A stretch of DNA of 64,000 nucleotides from Ilumatobacter sp. GTDB taxonomy: Bacteria; Actinomycetota; Acidimicrobiia; Acidimicrobiales; Ilumatobacteraceae. The position numbers and the translations under genes were made by a program. Positions 41,771 through 50,857 of the stretch are shown piece by piece. The stretch's first letter is position 1; every line of letters starts with the position of its first letter. Location: the NCBI GenBank assembly GCA_018666235.1, contig JABJAB010000105.1, positions 1 to 64,000 of the forward strand, written 5' to 3'. The notes under the pieces are model-generated. The model was given only the letters and a program-made list of their open reading frames with translations, was not told where the DNA came from and ran no database searches.

Positions 41771-42733
41771 ATGGCACGGGGACCGCGCGGACTGACGCGT
41801 CGCATCAAGCAGGCCGGCGACGGTGTTGGCCGACTGATCAGTGAATCCGAGCGACGGCTGGGCGAGCGTGGTGTCGATCTGGGGCCCGGCCGCCAGAAGG
41901 CGCGCCGAAGTGTTGACGAGGTCCGAGCCGAACTCGACACGCTCGTCGGACTCGACTCCGTCAAGGAGCAGGTCTCGACACTGATCGCGTCACTGAGCAT
42001 TCAGCAGCAGCGTCGCAAGCACGGTCTGGCCGAAGTGGCAGCGAGCCAGCACCTCGTGTTCTACGGCAACCCCGGCACAGGAAAGACGACTGTCGCCCGT
42101 CTCGTGGCGGAGATCTACGGCGCGCTCGGCTATCTCGAGAAAGGCCACCTGGTCGAGGTCGATCGGGCCCAGCTCGTCGGTCAATACGTTGGGCACACCG
42201 CGTTCAAGACCAATCGAGCCATCAAGCGTGCGCTCGATGGCGTGTTGTTCATCGACGAGGCGTACGCGCTGTCGCCAGCCGGACCGAAGAGCCTCGATTT
42301 CGGTTCAGAGGCGATCGAAACGTTGATCAAGCGGATGGAAGACCATCGCGGTCGGCTCGTCGTCATCGTTGCCGGATACCCCGAATTGATGGGCCAGTTC
42401 CTCGCCTCGAACCCCGGGCTGCGCTCGCGCTTCTCCCGCGAAATCGCGTTCGACGACTACACCGACATCGAGCTTGTGGCGATCATGGACAAGACAGCCG
42501 CCGATGCCGAGTACGTGATCGCGCCCGAAGCACACGATGCACTGCTCGACATCTTCCGAGCAGCCCGTCATCAGAGTGGATTCGGTAACGCGCGGTACGC
42601 GCGAAACCTGTTCGAGCAGGCTGTCAATCGCCAGGCACTCCGCCTCGACGGGGCAGGGATGATCGACCTCAATCGAGATGAGCTCCTCACACTCACTCGC
42701 ACCGACATCGACGAGGCTGCTCGCCTGGTCTGA
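41771..42733 (+). CDS. AAA+ ATPase of the CbbX/SpoVK family
   Basis: This 320-residue AAA+ protein has a helical N-terminus (residues 1-55), Walker A 'YGNPGTGKTTVARLVAEIYG', pore-loop region 'LVGQYVGHTAFKTNRAI', Walker B 'GVLFIDEAYAL', sensor 1 'LVVIVAGYPELM', Arg finger 'NPGLRSRFSREI' and sensor 2 'GNARYARNLFEQA'. This is the CbbX/EccA/SpoVK clade, which remodels partners such as Rubisco or ESX secretion complexes. Neither partner is in the window, so the client is unknown. ATG 41771 was chosen. Confidence 0.87.
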   Translation: MARGPRGLTRRIKQAGDGVGRLISESERRLGERGVDLGPGRQKARRSVDEVRAELDTLVGLDSVKEQVSTLIASLSIQQQRRKHGLAEVAASQHLVFYGNPGTGKTTVARLVAEIYGALGYLEKGHLVEVDRAQLVGQYVGHTAFKTNRAIKRALDGVLFIDEAYALSPAGPKSLDFGSEAIETLIKRMEDHRGRLVVIVAGYPELMGQFLASNPGLRSRFSREIAFDDYTDIELVAIMDKTAADAEYVIAPEAHDALLDIFRAARHQSGFGNARYARNLFEQAVNRQALRLDGAGMIDLNRDELLTLTRTDIDEAARLV

Positions 42734-42884
42734 TCCCGGTGGTGACGCCCCAGAGTTACTCATTGCCATCGCGAGATTCGGCCGCCTTCCCGTCCGATGG
42801 CAGAAGCAGCAGCATTGGAACACTGTTCGAGAAAGATGCCCAGGGGGCTGGTCACCGTCTGTTTCTGGGCTCTATGGTCAGGAC

Positions 42885-43079
42885 ATGCGTGTTCATCTCG
42901 ATGTTGAAAAGTGCCAGGGCCACAACCGTTGCTACGCGTTGGCACCCGAATTGTTCGATGTTGACGACTACGGCCAAGCCGTGCTGATCGGCGACGGTGA
43001 TGTGTCGGCCGACCTCGAGGCCAAGGCACGTCTCGCTGCGTCGAACTGCCCGGAATACGCGATCACGATCTCCGACTGA
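42885..43079 (+). CDS. [3Fe-4S] ferredoxin, partner of the adjacent P450
   Basis: This 64-residue ferredoxin has cluster ligands C10, C16 and C55. The second Cys position is H13 in 'CQGHNRC', as in actinobacterial P450-partner ferredoxins that bind a 3Fe-4S cluster. It ends 8 bp before the P450 ATG, so the two are co-transcribed and this protein is the likely direct electron donor. The ferredoxin reductase is not in the window. Confidence 0.92.
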   Translation: MRVHLDVEKCQGHNRCYALAPELFDVDDYGQAVLIGDGDVSADLEAKARLAASNCPEYAITISD

Positions 43080-43087
43080 CCAGCTGG

Positions 43088-44395
43088 ATGACTGACACGA
43101 TCGAACCCACCGAACCGCTGGAGATTTCCGACACTCCGGAGAACGCGCTCTCCTGGGAACGCACTCCCTACGACGCCGACGACTATGGGCCGGTCACCGA
43201 CTGGGCGACCGACCTCGACCACGCCGACCCCGGCTACAACCCGAATGCGCCTGAGGTGTGGAAGGAACTGCGCGACAGCGGCTGTCCCGTCGCCCATTCC
43301 GATCGCTACGGCGGCATGTGGGCTCCGATCACGCACGAGGCGGTGCACGACGTCGCGTACGACACGGAGAACTTCACGAGTCGCAGTGTCGTGGTTACCC
43401 ACCTCCGCCCAGGCGATGCTGCTATCCCTGCGCCCATCGGTGTCGTACCGCCGATCTCGAGTGATCCGCCGTTCCACGGGATGGCGCGTCGTCTGCTGTT
43501 GCCGCCGTTCGCTCCAAAGCAGATCGAGCCCTGGGAGGCCGAAGTCCAGATTCTGTGCCGCCGCCTCCTCGACGAGATGGGTGACGTCGCGCCTGGCGAC
43601 ACCGTCGATGCAGCGGTGCAGTACGCACAGCACATCCCGGTCAACGTCATTGGACGCATGCTCGGGTTCCCCGAAGAAGACGAGGCGTTGTTCCGCGAGT
43701 TTGTGCACAACACGCTCGAGACGATCAACGCCGAGCCGGGGACCCGTCGCGAGAACTTCCTCAAGTTGGACGAGTACCTCGACAAACAGGTGCAAGACCA
43801 CATCGACAACCCGCGCGAGGACCTCACCGACTATCTCCTCAACGTCGAGCTGGGTGGCGAGAAGCTGTCGCCCGAGCACGTGCGTGGCTCGATTGTGCTG
43901 CTGCTCATCGCTGGCATCGACACCACGTGGTCGGCGATTGGTTCATCGCTGTGGCATCTGGCGCAGACTCCGTCGGACCTCGACCGTCTCGGGTCCGAAC
44001 CCGAGGTGATGACCTTCGCGCTCGAGGAGTTCCTCCGTGCCTACGCGCCGGTCACGATGGCCCGTATGGTCGCCAAGGACGTGGACTTCCATGGGTGCCC
44101 GATGAAGAAGGACGACTGGGTGCTCCTGCCTTTCCCGGCGGCCAACCGCGATCCGCGGGCATTTGAGGACGCCGATGAGTTCATCATCGACCGGGAGTCG
44201 AACCGGCACGCAGCCTTCGGTCTTGGTATCCACCGATGCCTCGGTTCGAACCTCGCCCGGCTCGAACTCAAGGTGGCGATCGAGGAATTCATCACCCGGT
44301 TCCCCAAGTTTGAGCTCGCCGGTGACGTGACGTGGAGCGCCGGTCAGATTCGTGGACCGCGCGTGCTGCCGGTTCGCATCCTCGAAACCACCTGA
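43088..44395 (+). CDS. Cytochrome P450
   Basis: This is a 435-residue class I P450. The I-helix oxygen-activation motif is 'LLIAGIDTTWSAIG', the K-helix E-x-x-R is in 'LEEFLRAYAP', and the heme-binding loop is 'FGLGIHRCLGSNLARLE' with proximal ligand C384. It oxidises an unknown hydrophobic substrate; the family is not assignable by eye. The acidic N-terminus (residues 1-50) has no membrane anchor, so the enzyme is soluble. The preceding ferredoxin is its electron donor. It is convergent with the crcB pair. Confidence 0.93.
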   Translation: MTDTIEPTEPLEISDTPENALSWERTPYDADDYGPVTDWATDLDHADPGYNPNAPEVWKELRDSGCPVAHSDRYGGMWAPITHEAVHDVAYDTENFTSRSVVVTHLRPGDAAIPAPIGVVPPISSDPPFHGMARRLLLPPFAPKQIEPWEAEVQILCRRLLDEMGDVAPGDTVDAAVQYAQHIPVNVIGRMLGFPEEDEALFREFVHNTLETINAEPGTRRENFLKLDEYLDKQVQDHIDNPREDLTDYLLNVELGGEKLSPEHVRGSIVLLLIAGIDTTWSAIGSSLWHLAQTPSDLDRLGSEPEVMTFALEEFLRAYAPVTMARMVAKDVDFHGCPMKKDDWVLLPFPAANRDPRAFEDADEFIIDRESNRHAAFGLGIHRCLGSNLARLELKVAIEEFITRFPKFELAGDVTWSAGQIRGPRVLPVRILETT

Positions 44396-44436
44396 CCTCC
44401 GATTCACCGGAGACGGACCAGGGGCGTGAAGGCGGA

Positions 44437-44760
44437 TCAGGTTGACACGAACGTCGTACCAATCGAGGCCGCACCGCACGCGCACCCGATGGTGAGCGCC
44501 GCGTAGGCCGATCCCCAACGCCATCCGAGCGATCGTGCCTCCAGCGCGAATGTCGAGTAGGTGGTGAGCGCGCCGCAGAATCCGATGCCGATGACGGTGA
44601 CGACACTGTCGGAGAAGTCAGCGCTCAGGGTGTAGCCGAGCACAGCGGCGCCGATGGTGTTGGCGACCAGTAGCGCCTGCCACGAGCACACGAGGAGGCC
44701 CAGGGTGAGTCGGGCAACAGCGCCCAGCGCTGCGGCGCAGACGAAGACGATCGGCGTCAT
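44437..44760 (-). CDS. crcB: Fluoride exporter CrcB/Fluc (subunit 2)
   Basis: This 107-residue protein has four hydrophobic helices with 'LLVANTIGAAVLGYTLSADF' (conserved Asn) and the channel signature 'GFCGALTTYSTFALEARSL'. Fluc proteins form dimeric fluoride channels in the inner membrane. It overlaps the upstream crcB paralogue by ATGA (44757-44760), so the pair probably forms a heterodimer as in many Gram-positive bacteria. Confidence 0.9.
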   Translation of the reverse strand: MTPIVFVCAAALGAVARLTLGLLVCSWQALLVANTIGAAVLGYTLSADFSDSVVTVIGIGFCGALTTYSTFALEARSLGWRWGSAYAALTIGCACGAASIGTTFVST

Positions 44761-45194
44761 GTGTCGTCACCTCGGCTGTGGTTGGTGCGGGTGCGCTGCT
44801 GAGACAGGGCGGACGCGAGCCCGACTGCGGCGGCGCAGCTTGCGACGGTGACTCCGCCATACGCGACGGCAGTACCGGTTAGGTCGCGGTCGACGAAGTC
44901 GTTGAGTTCGACGGCAAACGACGACATCGTGGTGAAGCCGCCAAGCAGGCCGGTGACGATGGCGTCCCACCGCAGCGATCCGCGTTCGAGCCGATGGACC
45001 GCGACACCAATTGCCAGGCAGCCGAGCACATTGACGATGAGTGTCCGCCACGGCCAGGAGCCGGCTTCGACGTCGAAAAACGTTCCGACCGCCCAGCGCA
45101 GTGTTGCCCCGGTCGCGCCGCCTGCAGCAACAGCAGCGATCGCCAGAGGAAGATTGCGGCCCTCGATCTGAGCGCTCGACGGAAACAACTGCAC
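44757..45194 (-). CDS. crcB: Fluoride exporter CrcB/Fluc (subunit 1)
   Basis: This 145-residue Fluc channel subunit has 'GGATGATLRWAVGTFF', 'WPWRTLIVNVLGCLAIGVAV', and the signature 'GLLGGFTTMSSFAVELNDFV', which has the conserved Phe/Thr of the fluoride pathway. It has a longer N-terminus than its paralogue. The GTG at 45194 is tentative: an 18-bp palindrome (45186-45203) covers that start, so initiation may be further in. It is divergent from the two-component system at 45286. No fluoride riboswitch was recognised in the leader. Confidence 0.88.
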   Translation of the reverse strand: MQLFPSSAQIEGRNLPLAIAAVAAGGATGATLRWAVGTFFDVEAGSWPWRTLIVNVLGCLAIGVAVHRLERGSLRWDAIVTGLLGGFTTMSSFAVELNDFVDRDLTGTAVAYGGVTVASCAAAVGLASALSQQRTRTNHSRGDDT

Positions 45195-45203
45195 CTGCAG
45201 TTG
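45186..45203. promoter_or_regulatory. 18-bp perfect palindrome between crcB and the response-regulator gene
   Basis: CAACTGCA and TGCAGTTG (8-bp arms, 2-bp spacer) form a perfect dyad in the divergent region between crcB and the two-component system, and overlap the tentative crcB GTG. It could be a binding site for a dimeric regulator; which gene it controls is not known. Confidence 0.4.
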
Positions 45204-45285
45204 CTAGCAAACGGCGGAGGTCAGCCACGGGGATTCACACTCAACTCTCACCCGCGCCGGCCCCGCGAGCGGCAAGACTGACGAA

Positions 45286-45999
45286 GTGACTGTCTCGGCC
45301 AACGATCGTGCACCGGCTCATCTTCTGGTCGCTGAGGACGACCGCGCCGTGCGCGAGTCGCTCGTGCGAGCGCTCGAACTCGAGGGCTATCGCGTCACAG
45401 CCACGTCGAACGGTGCGGAGTGTCTTGACGCTGTTGCGCGGGACGAGCCGGCAGCGCTTCTGCTCGACGTGTCGATGCCGCTCGTCGACGGGTTGACGGT
45501 GTGCCGCGTGGTGCGCGCCGAAGGCAATCGGCTGCCAATTTTGATGCTGACCGCTCGGACGGAGACCTCCGATCGCGTCGCAGGCCTCGACGTCGGTGCG
45601 GACGATTACTTGCCAAAGCCGTATGACCTTGATGAGCTGCTCGCCCGTCTGCGAGCACTGTTACGCCGAGCGGAGTACGCCGGAGAGGATGAGGTCGCGA
45701 CCCTTGATGTTGGCGACCTTCGCCTTGACCCTGCAGCCCGTCGTGTGTTTCGTGGCGAACGCGAGATCGATTTGTCGAAGACCGAGTTTGATCTGCTCGA
45801 ACTGCTGGTCGAGAACCAGGGGATCGTGCTCGATCACACGACGATCTACGAGCGCATCTGGAACTACGACTTCGGGCCGGATTCGAAGAACCTTGCGGTC
45901 TACATCGGGTACCTCCGTCGCAAGACCGAGGCCGAGGGCGAGCAGCGACTCGTGCAGACGGTGCGCGGCGTCGGCTACACGGTCCGGACACCATTGTGA
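45286..45999 (+). CDS. OmpR-family response regulator (MprA-like)
   Basis: This 237-residue protein has a receiver domain with D18/D19 acidic pocket ('LLVAEDDRAVRESLVRAL'), phosphoacceptor D61 ('LLLDVSMPLVDG') and conserved Lys in 'DDYLPKPYDLDELLARLRAL'. A winged-helix effector domain ends 'VYIGYLRRKTE' and 'QTVRGVGYTVR'. It is coupled to the histidine kinase by a GTGA overlap (45996-45999). The architecture and pairing match MprA-MprB/TcrA systems that sense envelope stress. The small exported protein downstream is a plausible target. Confidence 0.92.
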   Translation: MTVSANDRAPAHLLVAEDDRAVRESLVRALELEGYRVTATSNGAECLDAVARDEPAALLLDVSMPLVDGLTVCRVVRAEGNRLPILMLTARTETSDRVAGLDVGADDYLPKPYDLDELLARLRALLRRAEYAGEDEVATLDVGDLRLDPAARRVFRGEREIDLSKTEFDLLELLVENQGIVLDHTTIYERIWNYDFGPDSKNLAVYIGYLRRKTEAEGEQRLVQTVRGVGYTVRTPL

Positions 46000-47345
46000 A
46001 TTCATTGCGGCTGAAGATCGCCCTGGCGATGGCCGTCTTGGTCCTCGTGGCCACTTCAGTCGTCGGGGCGATCAGCTACCGATCGACCAGTGCTCGCCTC
46101 ATCGCCGAAGTCGACGACTCGATCAGTGAGGCCACGACGCTGCTCGCCGGACGGGGCGACGACAATCGCTTTCGAATCCCGGCGCGTGGTCTGCTCGGGA
46201 TCTACTCGGTGCGTGTGCTGAATGTTCGGGCCGAGACGGTCAACAGTTCGTTCGAGGTCGACCTTCCAGTCAGCGACGCCGCCCGGAGTGTGGTCGGTGT
46301 GAATCGCGGGTTCGATCAGTCAACGGTCGAATTCGGTTCCGAACGTTTCCGGGTACACACCGTTGGGCGCGATGCCGGTGCTGTTCAGGTCGCCCGCTCG
46401 CTGGGTGAGACCGATCGAGTGCTGCGCGACGTCCAGCGTCGCACCGCGTTGTTCGTCCTCGTCGTTTCGTCGCTCGCCGCAGCGGTGGGTTGGCTTCTCG
46501 CCAGCACAGTCGCTGCTCCGCTGCGCCGTCTGACCCGAGCGGCGAGCGAAGTGGAGCAGTCGGGCGACCTGAACGTTGCACTGCCGGAGCCGGGAAGGGA
46601 TGAAGTCGGCCGCCTCGGCTCGGCGTTCGGCTCGATGCTCGGTGCGCTCCAACGGTCGCGAGGCGAACAGCAGCGGTTGGTGCAGGACGCGGGTCACGAA
46701 CTCCGTACGCCGTTGACCAGCCTGCGGACGAACCTTGCCGTGCTCCGTCGGCATCCGGACATGGAGCCTGACATGCAGGAACGGATCCTGGAGGACCTCG
46801 ACAGCGAGGTCGGCGAACTCACTGAACTCGTCAACGAACTGGTCGCTGTTGCGTCTGGCGAACTTGCCGACCAACCGCCGCAGGATCTTCTGCTCGCCGA
46901 GGTGGCTCGCCGCGTGGCCGCGCGTGTCGGCCGACGACGGGATCGATCTGTCGTCGTGGAAGTCGGGGTGCACGTCGGTGAGGAAGCCTCGGTGTTTGCG
47001 CCGCTCGCCGGAATCGAACGGGCGATCACCAATCTCGTCGAGAACGCCGCGAAGTTCGATCAGAGCGATTCCGAGATCCGCGTGGAGGTTGACGGGGGCA
47101 GGCTCACGGTCATCGACCATGGCCCGGGCATTCCAGAAGACGACCTCCCGCTGGTCTTTGACCGATTCCACCGCGCCACGGCGTCGCGGACGTTGCCCGG
47201 TTCAGGGCTGGGGTTGGCGATCGTGCGTGAGATCGTCGAGCGGCACGGTGGCACTGTGAGCGCAGTCAACCGACCTGGCGGTGGCGCATCGGTCGGCTTC
47301 GAGTTGCCAGTCCAGAACGTGCCGACCTCGGCGACCCCTGCATGA
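45996..47345 (+). CDS. Membrane sensor histidine kinase (MprB-like)
   Basis: This 449-residue protein has TM1 at residues 8-27, a periplasmic sensor of about 120 residues, TM2 near residues 150-172, a HAMP linker, then the HisKA domain with phosphorylated H234 in 'QDAGHELRTPLTSL'. The ATPase domain has the N box 'ITNLVENAAKFD', 'IDHGPGIPEDDLPLVFDRFH' and 'GSGLGLAIVREIVERHGG'. It starts at GTG 45996, overlapping the response-regulator stop. The stimulus is unknown; the MprB-like architecture suggests cell-envelope stress. Confidence 0.92.
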   Translation: MNSLRLKIALAMAVLVLVATSVVGAISYRSTSARLIAEVDDSISEATTLLAGRGDDNRFRIPARGLLGIYSVRVLNVRAETVNSSFEVDLPVSDAARSVVGVNRGFDQSTVEFGSERFRVHTVGRDAGAVQVARSLGETDRVLRDVQRRTALFVLVVSSLAAAVGWLLASTVAAPLRRLTRAASEVEQSGDLNVALPEPGRDEVGRLGSAFGSMLGALQRSRGEQQRLVQDAGHELRTPLTSLRTNLAVLRRHPDMEPDMQERILEDLDSEVGELTELVNELVAVASGELADQPPQDLLLAEVARRVAARVGRRRDRSVVVEVGVHVGEEASVFAPLAGIERAITNLVENAAKFDQSDSEIRVEVDGGRLTVIDHGPGIPEDDLPLVFDRFHRATASRTLPGSGLGLAIVREIVERHGGTVSAVNRPGGGASVGFELPVQNVPTSATPA

Positions 47346-47487
47346 CCTGACCGGCACCACTGCGGCTTCGTGCGGCTTCGTGTGCTGCTCGAGTCACACC
47401 CGACTCTTACCTTGCTCCGGTTTCCTCCTCACCGGGGACTGTCATCGTGGTCGACATCCCCCACAGCGTTCTGGAAAGGAACACGAC

Positions 47488-48129
47488 ATGAACAACACGG
47501 TCTCCACTCAGTCCCAGCAGCCCCGGTCCTCGAAGAAGGGCCTGGCCATCGGTCTCACCGCCGGGCTCGTCGGCGGCTCACTCGCCGGCTTGGTGCTCGG
47601 CGTGCCGGGCCTCTCAAGTGCGGCCGATGACGACGGCACACCTCCCGCCGCTCCCGCCGCACTCGTGCAGCAGGTCGACGACACCGTCGGCGAAGACATG
47701 CAGGCCAATTCTGGCGAACGTCTTCGCGACGCGCTGCAGCCACTGGTCGTCGACGGAACACTGACCGCAGATCAAGCTGATGCAGTCGCCACCCATCTGG
47801 TCGAGAATCGGCCGGAGCGCGGCGATCGCGGCGGTCGTGAAAATCGTGGACGTCGGGGCCCCGGCAAGTTCGCCCGTTCTGAGGTGCTGACTGAGCTGCT
47901 TGGCGTCGATGCCGACGAGTTGCGGGAGGAGCTCCGCGCCGGATCAACCCTGGCTGAACTCGCAGCTGCGAATGGTGTCGAATCCAGCGACCTGATCGCT
48001 GCATTGATCACCCAGGCCGAGGAGCGCATCAACACTGCCGTCGAGGCCGAGCGGATCACGGCAGACGAGGCCGCTGAGAAGCTCGCCAAGATCGAGACAC
48101 GCATCACCGACAAGATCAACGGCGACTGA
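47488..48129 (+). CDS. Exported or membrane-anchored protein of unknown function
   Basis: This encodes 213 residues. A basic N-terminus followed by 'GLAIGLTAGLVGGSLAGLVLG' (residues 18-38) and 'SSAADDDG' looks like a signal peptide or anchor with possible cleavage near residue 46. The outer part is highly charged, with 'RGDRGGRENRGRRG', and helical. It includes two similar segments, 'LQPLVVDGTLTADQADAVATH' (residues 86-106) and 'EERINTAVEAERITADEAAEK' (residues 177-197), a pattern seen in short helical repeats of envelope proteins. It follows the two-component genes by 142 bp with a good RBS (GGAAAGG). Confidence 0.7.
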   Translation: MNNTVSTQSQQPRSSKKGLAIGLTAGLVGGSLAGLVLGVPGLSSAADDDGTPPAAPAALVQQVDDTVGEDMQANSGERLRDALQPLVVDGTLTADQADAVATHLVENRPERGDRGGRENRGRRGPGKFARSEVLTELLGVDADELREELRAGSTLAELAAANGVESSDLIAALITQAEERINTAVEAERITADEAAEKLAKIETRITDKINGD

Positions 48130-48204
48130 TCCCCCCACACGAGCCGTCGAACGGTCCCGTCGTGCTCGGCACGGCGTGACCGTTTCGGCCGTAGCGTCGC
48201 CGGG

Positions 48205-50016
48205 GTGATTTGCGTCGATCTCTCCGACGTCGGACTGGCTCAGCCCGACAAGGTGCTCTTCAGTCATGTCGACGTCACCATTTCGAAGGGCGATCGTGTC
48301 GCTGTGGTCGGCGTCAATGGTTCGGGCAAGACCACGCTCCTGCGGATCATGACGGGAGCGCTCACACCGGACAGCGGCGATGTGCGGTTCGGCCGAGGTG
48401 CTCGGATTGTGTCGCTCGAGCAAGACCCTGTGTTGCCGGAGGGGCTGGTCCGCGACGTCCTCGGCGACGGATGGGAAGTGCAGGCTGCCGCAACGACGCT
48501 AGGCGTCTTGCCGTTGTTCGACCGACGCACCGACCAGTTGTCGGGTGGCCAGGCCAAGCGGGTTGCGCTTGCGAAGGTGCTGGCGGACGACCAGCAGGGT
48601 GCCTTCGACATGGTGGTCCTCGACGAGCCGACGAACCATCTCGATCTCGAGGCAATCGAGTGGCTTGAATCGCGCCTTGTTGCGATGAGCGCGGCGTTGG
48701 TGCTGGTGACTCACGACCGACATGCACTTGATCGGCTGACGACGGCCGTGGGCCCGAGCCGCGTCGTCGAACTCGACAACGGACAGTCGTACATCCATCA
48801 GGCAGCAGCCGGATCAAGTGCCTATGCGACGTACCTCGATGCTCGCGCCGAGCGAATCGAGCGTGAAGCAGCGGAAGAATCAACGCGCAAAATCTTGGCG
48901 CGCAAGGAGCTTGCTTGGCTGCGTCGTGGTGCGCCCGCGCGTTCGACGAAGCCCAAGGCGCGACTGCGGAGTGCCGCCGAGATCATCTCAGGCGGCCCCG
49001 CAGCCGCCGGCGTACGTGGCAACGACCTCGAGTTGGGTGCTGGAACGTCTCGCCTCGGCAATCAAGTCGTCGAGCTGATCGGCGTCACGCAACGGTTCGA
49101 CGCGCACACGGTCTTTGAGAACATCGACCTGCTCATCGAGCCCGGCGCCCGGCTCGCAGTCGTCGGTCCGAACGGGTCGGGTAAGACCACGCTGCTCGAC
49201 ATCGTCGCAGGACGGGCTGCACCCGTTGCGGGCGAGGTCAAGCGAGGGCAGACCGTCGTGGTCGGCTACGCCGATCAGCACTCGTCTGCGCTCGATCCGG
49301 ACGCCATTGTCCGCAAGGTGGTCGCAGGGCCGTACCGGGAGCCCGACCATGAAGACAAAGCGCTCCTCGAGAAGTTCTGGTTCGACTCCACTGCCCAATA
49401 CGCGCCGACGCGGATGCTGTCGGGCGGCGAACGTCGCCGGCTGCAACTGGTGATGGTGCTGGCCACGAAGCCGAACCTGCTGATTCTGGATGAGCCCACG
49501 AACGATCTTGATCTCGACACATTGCGGTCACTCGAGTCGTTTCTTGATGATTGGCCCGGTGCACTCGTCACGTCCAGCCACGACCGAGCCTTCCTCGACC
49601 GCGTGGCAGATCACGTGCTGGCGATCGACGAGGACGGCACCATGCACCGTGTGCCCGGCGGCGTCAGCGGTTGGCTTACAGAGCGTTCGACCGGTCGGAC
49701 TGGAAAGCCAGTTGGATCGGCGAAAAAGGTCAGCGCATCGAAGGCCGGACCCGCCACGGCCGATTCGTCGAGTCGCCCAGGTAAGCCGAAGGCGGCTCGG
49801 ACGGGACCGAGCCCGTCGACCCTCGGCCGGCAACTTCGTGCCGCCGAACAGGCGATGGTCAAAGCACAGAAGCGCGTCGACTCCCTCACCGAGCGGTTGA
49901 CCGGTCTCACTGATTCATCGGAGCTGCAAGAGGTTGGTCAGGACCTGGCGACGGCGCAATCCGAGCTCGACGAGCACGAACTCCTCTGGCTCGAACTGGC
50001 CGAACAAACACACTGA
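48205..50016 (+). CDS. ABC-F ATPase (Uup/EttA-like ribosome-associated protein)
   Basis: This 603-residue protein has two ABC domains and no membrane segment. The first has 'GVNGSGKTTLLRIM', 'LSGGQAKRVALAK' and 'DEPTNHLDLEAIEWLE'; the second has 'GPNGSGKTTLLDIV', 'LSGGERRRLQLVM' and 'LDEPTNDLDLDTLRSLESFL'. The linker (residues 215-270) holds the 'WLRRGAPARSTKPKARL' motif, and a C-terminal coiled coil covers residues 530-603. This is the Uup subfamily, which acts on the ribosome or on recombination intermediates and not in transport. GTG 48205 begins directly at the first strand. Confidence 0.9.
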   Translation: MICVDLSDVGLAQPDKVLFSHVDVTISKGDRVAVVGVNGSGKTTLLRIMTGALTPDSGDVRFGRGARIVSLEQDPVLPEGLVRDVLGDGWEVQAAATTLGVLPLFDRRTDQLSGGQAKRVALAKVLADDQQGAFDMVVLDEPTNHLDLEAIEWLESRLVAMSAALVLVTHDRHALDRLTTAVGPSRVVELDNGQSYIHQAAAGSSAYATYLDARAERIEREAAEESTRKILARKELAWLRRGAPARSTKPKARLRSAAEIISGGPAAAGVRGNDLELGAGTSRLGNQVVELIGVTQRFDAHTVFENIDLLIEPGARLAVVGPNGSGKTTLLDIVAGRAAPVAGEVKRGQTVVVGYADQHSSALDPDAIVRKVVAGPYREPDHEDKALLEKFWFDSTAQYAPTRMLSGGERRRLQLVMVLATKPNLLILDEPTNDLDLDTLRSLESFLDDWPGALVTSSHDRAFLDRVADHVLAIDEDGTMHRVPGGVSGWLTERSTGRTGKPVGSAKKVSASKAGPATADSSSRPGKPKAARTGPSPSTLGRQLRAAEQAMVKAQKRVDSLTERLTGLTDSSELQEVGQDLATAQSELDEHELLWLELAEQTH

Positions 50017-50086
50017 GCAAAGACCAACCTGCCGACGGCCTCGTCCGGGGGTCGCCGCTGCCGTGGCTGGAGTGCAGGGGTGCACG

Positions 50087-50857
50087 TCACGCGAGGAGAA
50101 GGCGGCCGAGTCCGACGATGGCGATGGTGGCGAGCAGCCAGAGGGTGACGCGCCGGAAGGCTGTCTCTGAAGTCGAACGGAACATCAACGAACCAGCGAC
50201 GATGCCAGCGACGAGTAGCGGAATGCCGAGCAGGACGCGCCAGAACAATTCATCGGTCAGCTCGCCCGCAACGAACAGTCCGACGATGACGACGAGATTC
50301 GAAGCAAAGAAGTAGGCGATGAGTGTGGCTCGAGTCTCAGCTGCAGAGATCGCGGCCATGCTCATCGCGAGCACGAGCACCAGGCCCGCCATCGCCGTGG
50401 CCCCGTTCACGACGCCTGCGACGACCCCGACACTGAAGACCAACAGGGGTGTGGGATGAACTCGAGCCGAGTGGTTGACGAGCAGTCCGGCGGTCAGCGC
50501 CAGCAAGACGGCGAGGGTGACGCCGCGCAAGACGTCGCTGTCGACAGTTGTGAGAATCACCAAGCCGATCGGGTTGCCGACGATTGCGGCGGCCAACAAG
50601 AGGCGGAAATCGGGCCAGCGAATCTCGTGCCGAATCGAGGGGCCCTGCGCAAGGCTCGCCAAGACCTCAAAGGTGAGCGCGAGCGGCACAGCGGCCGCCG
50701 GTTCGATGACGAAGGTCGCCCCAGCGACGAGCACGGCGGAGAAACCGAATCCGGAATAGCCGCGGATGTATGAGGCAACGAGCAGCACAGCGGCGCAGAA
50801 GGCCAGTTCGCCGGCGCTGAGTTCGACCAGCGACGTCACGATCACCACGTTACGCAC
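50087..50857 (-). CDS. TauE/SafE-family membrane permease
   Basis: This 256-residue protein has eight hydrophobic segments, with the repeated TauE motif 'YIRGYSGFGFSAVLVAG' in the first half and 'GVVNGATAMAGLVLVLAM' in the second. The family exports sulfite or sulfonates, or exchanges other small anions; the substrate here is not defined. The start is ambiguous among three GTG codons (50857, 50848, 50839) because the frame stays open far upstream. It is convergent with the ABC-F gene and divergent from the helicase gene. Confidence 0.82.
   Translation of the reverse strand: MRNVVIVTSLVELSAGELAFCAAVLLVASYIRGYSGFGFSAVLVAGATFVIEPAAAVPLALTFEVLASLAQGPSIRHEIRWPDFRLLLAAAIVGNPIGLVILTTVDSDVLRGVTLAVLLALTAGLLVNHSARVHPTPLLVFSVGVVAGVVNGATAMAGLVLVLAMSMAAISAAETRATLIAYFFASNLVVIVGLFVAGELTDELFWRVLLGIPLLVAGIVAGSLMFRSTSETAFRRVTLWLLATIAIVGLGRLLLA

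Noticed and set aside
45195..45285. Fluoride riboswitch upstream of the crcB pair
   Set aside because: No consensus crcB RNA motif could be recognised in the short leader; only a palindrome was seen.
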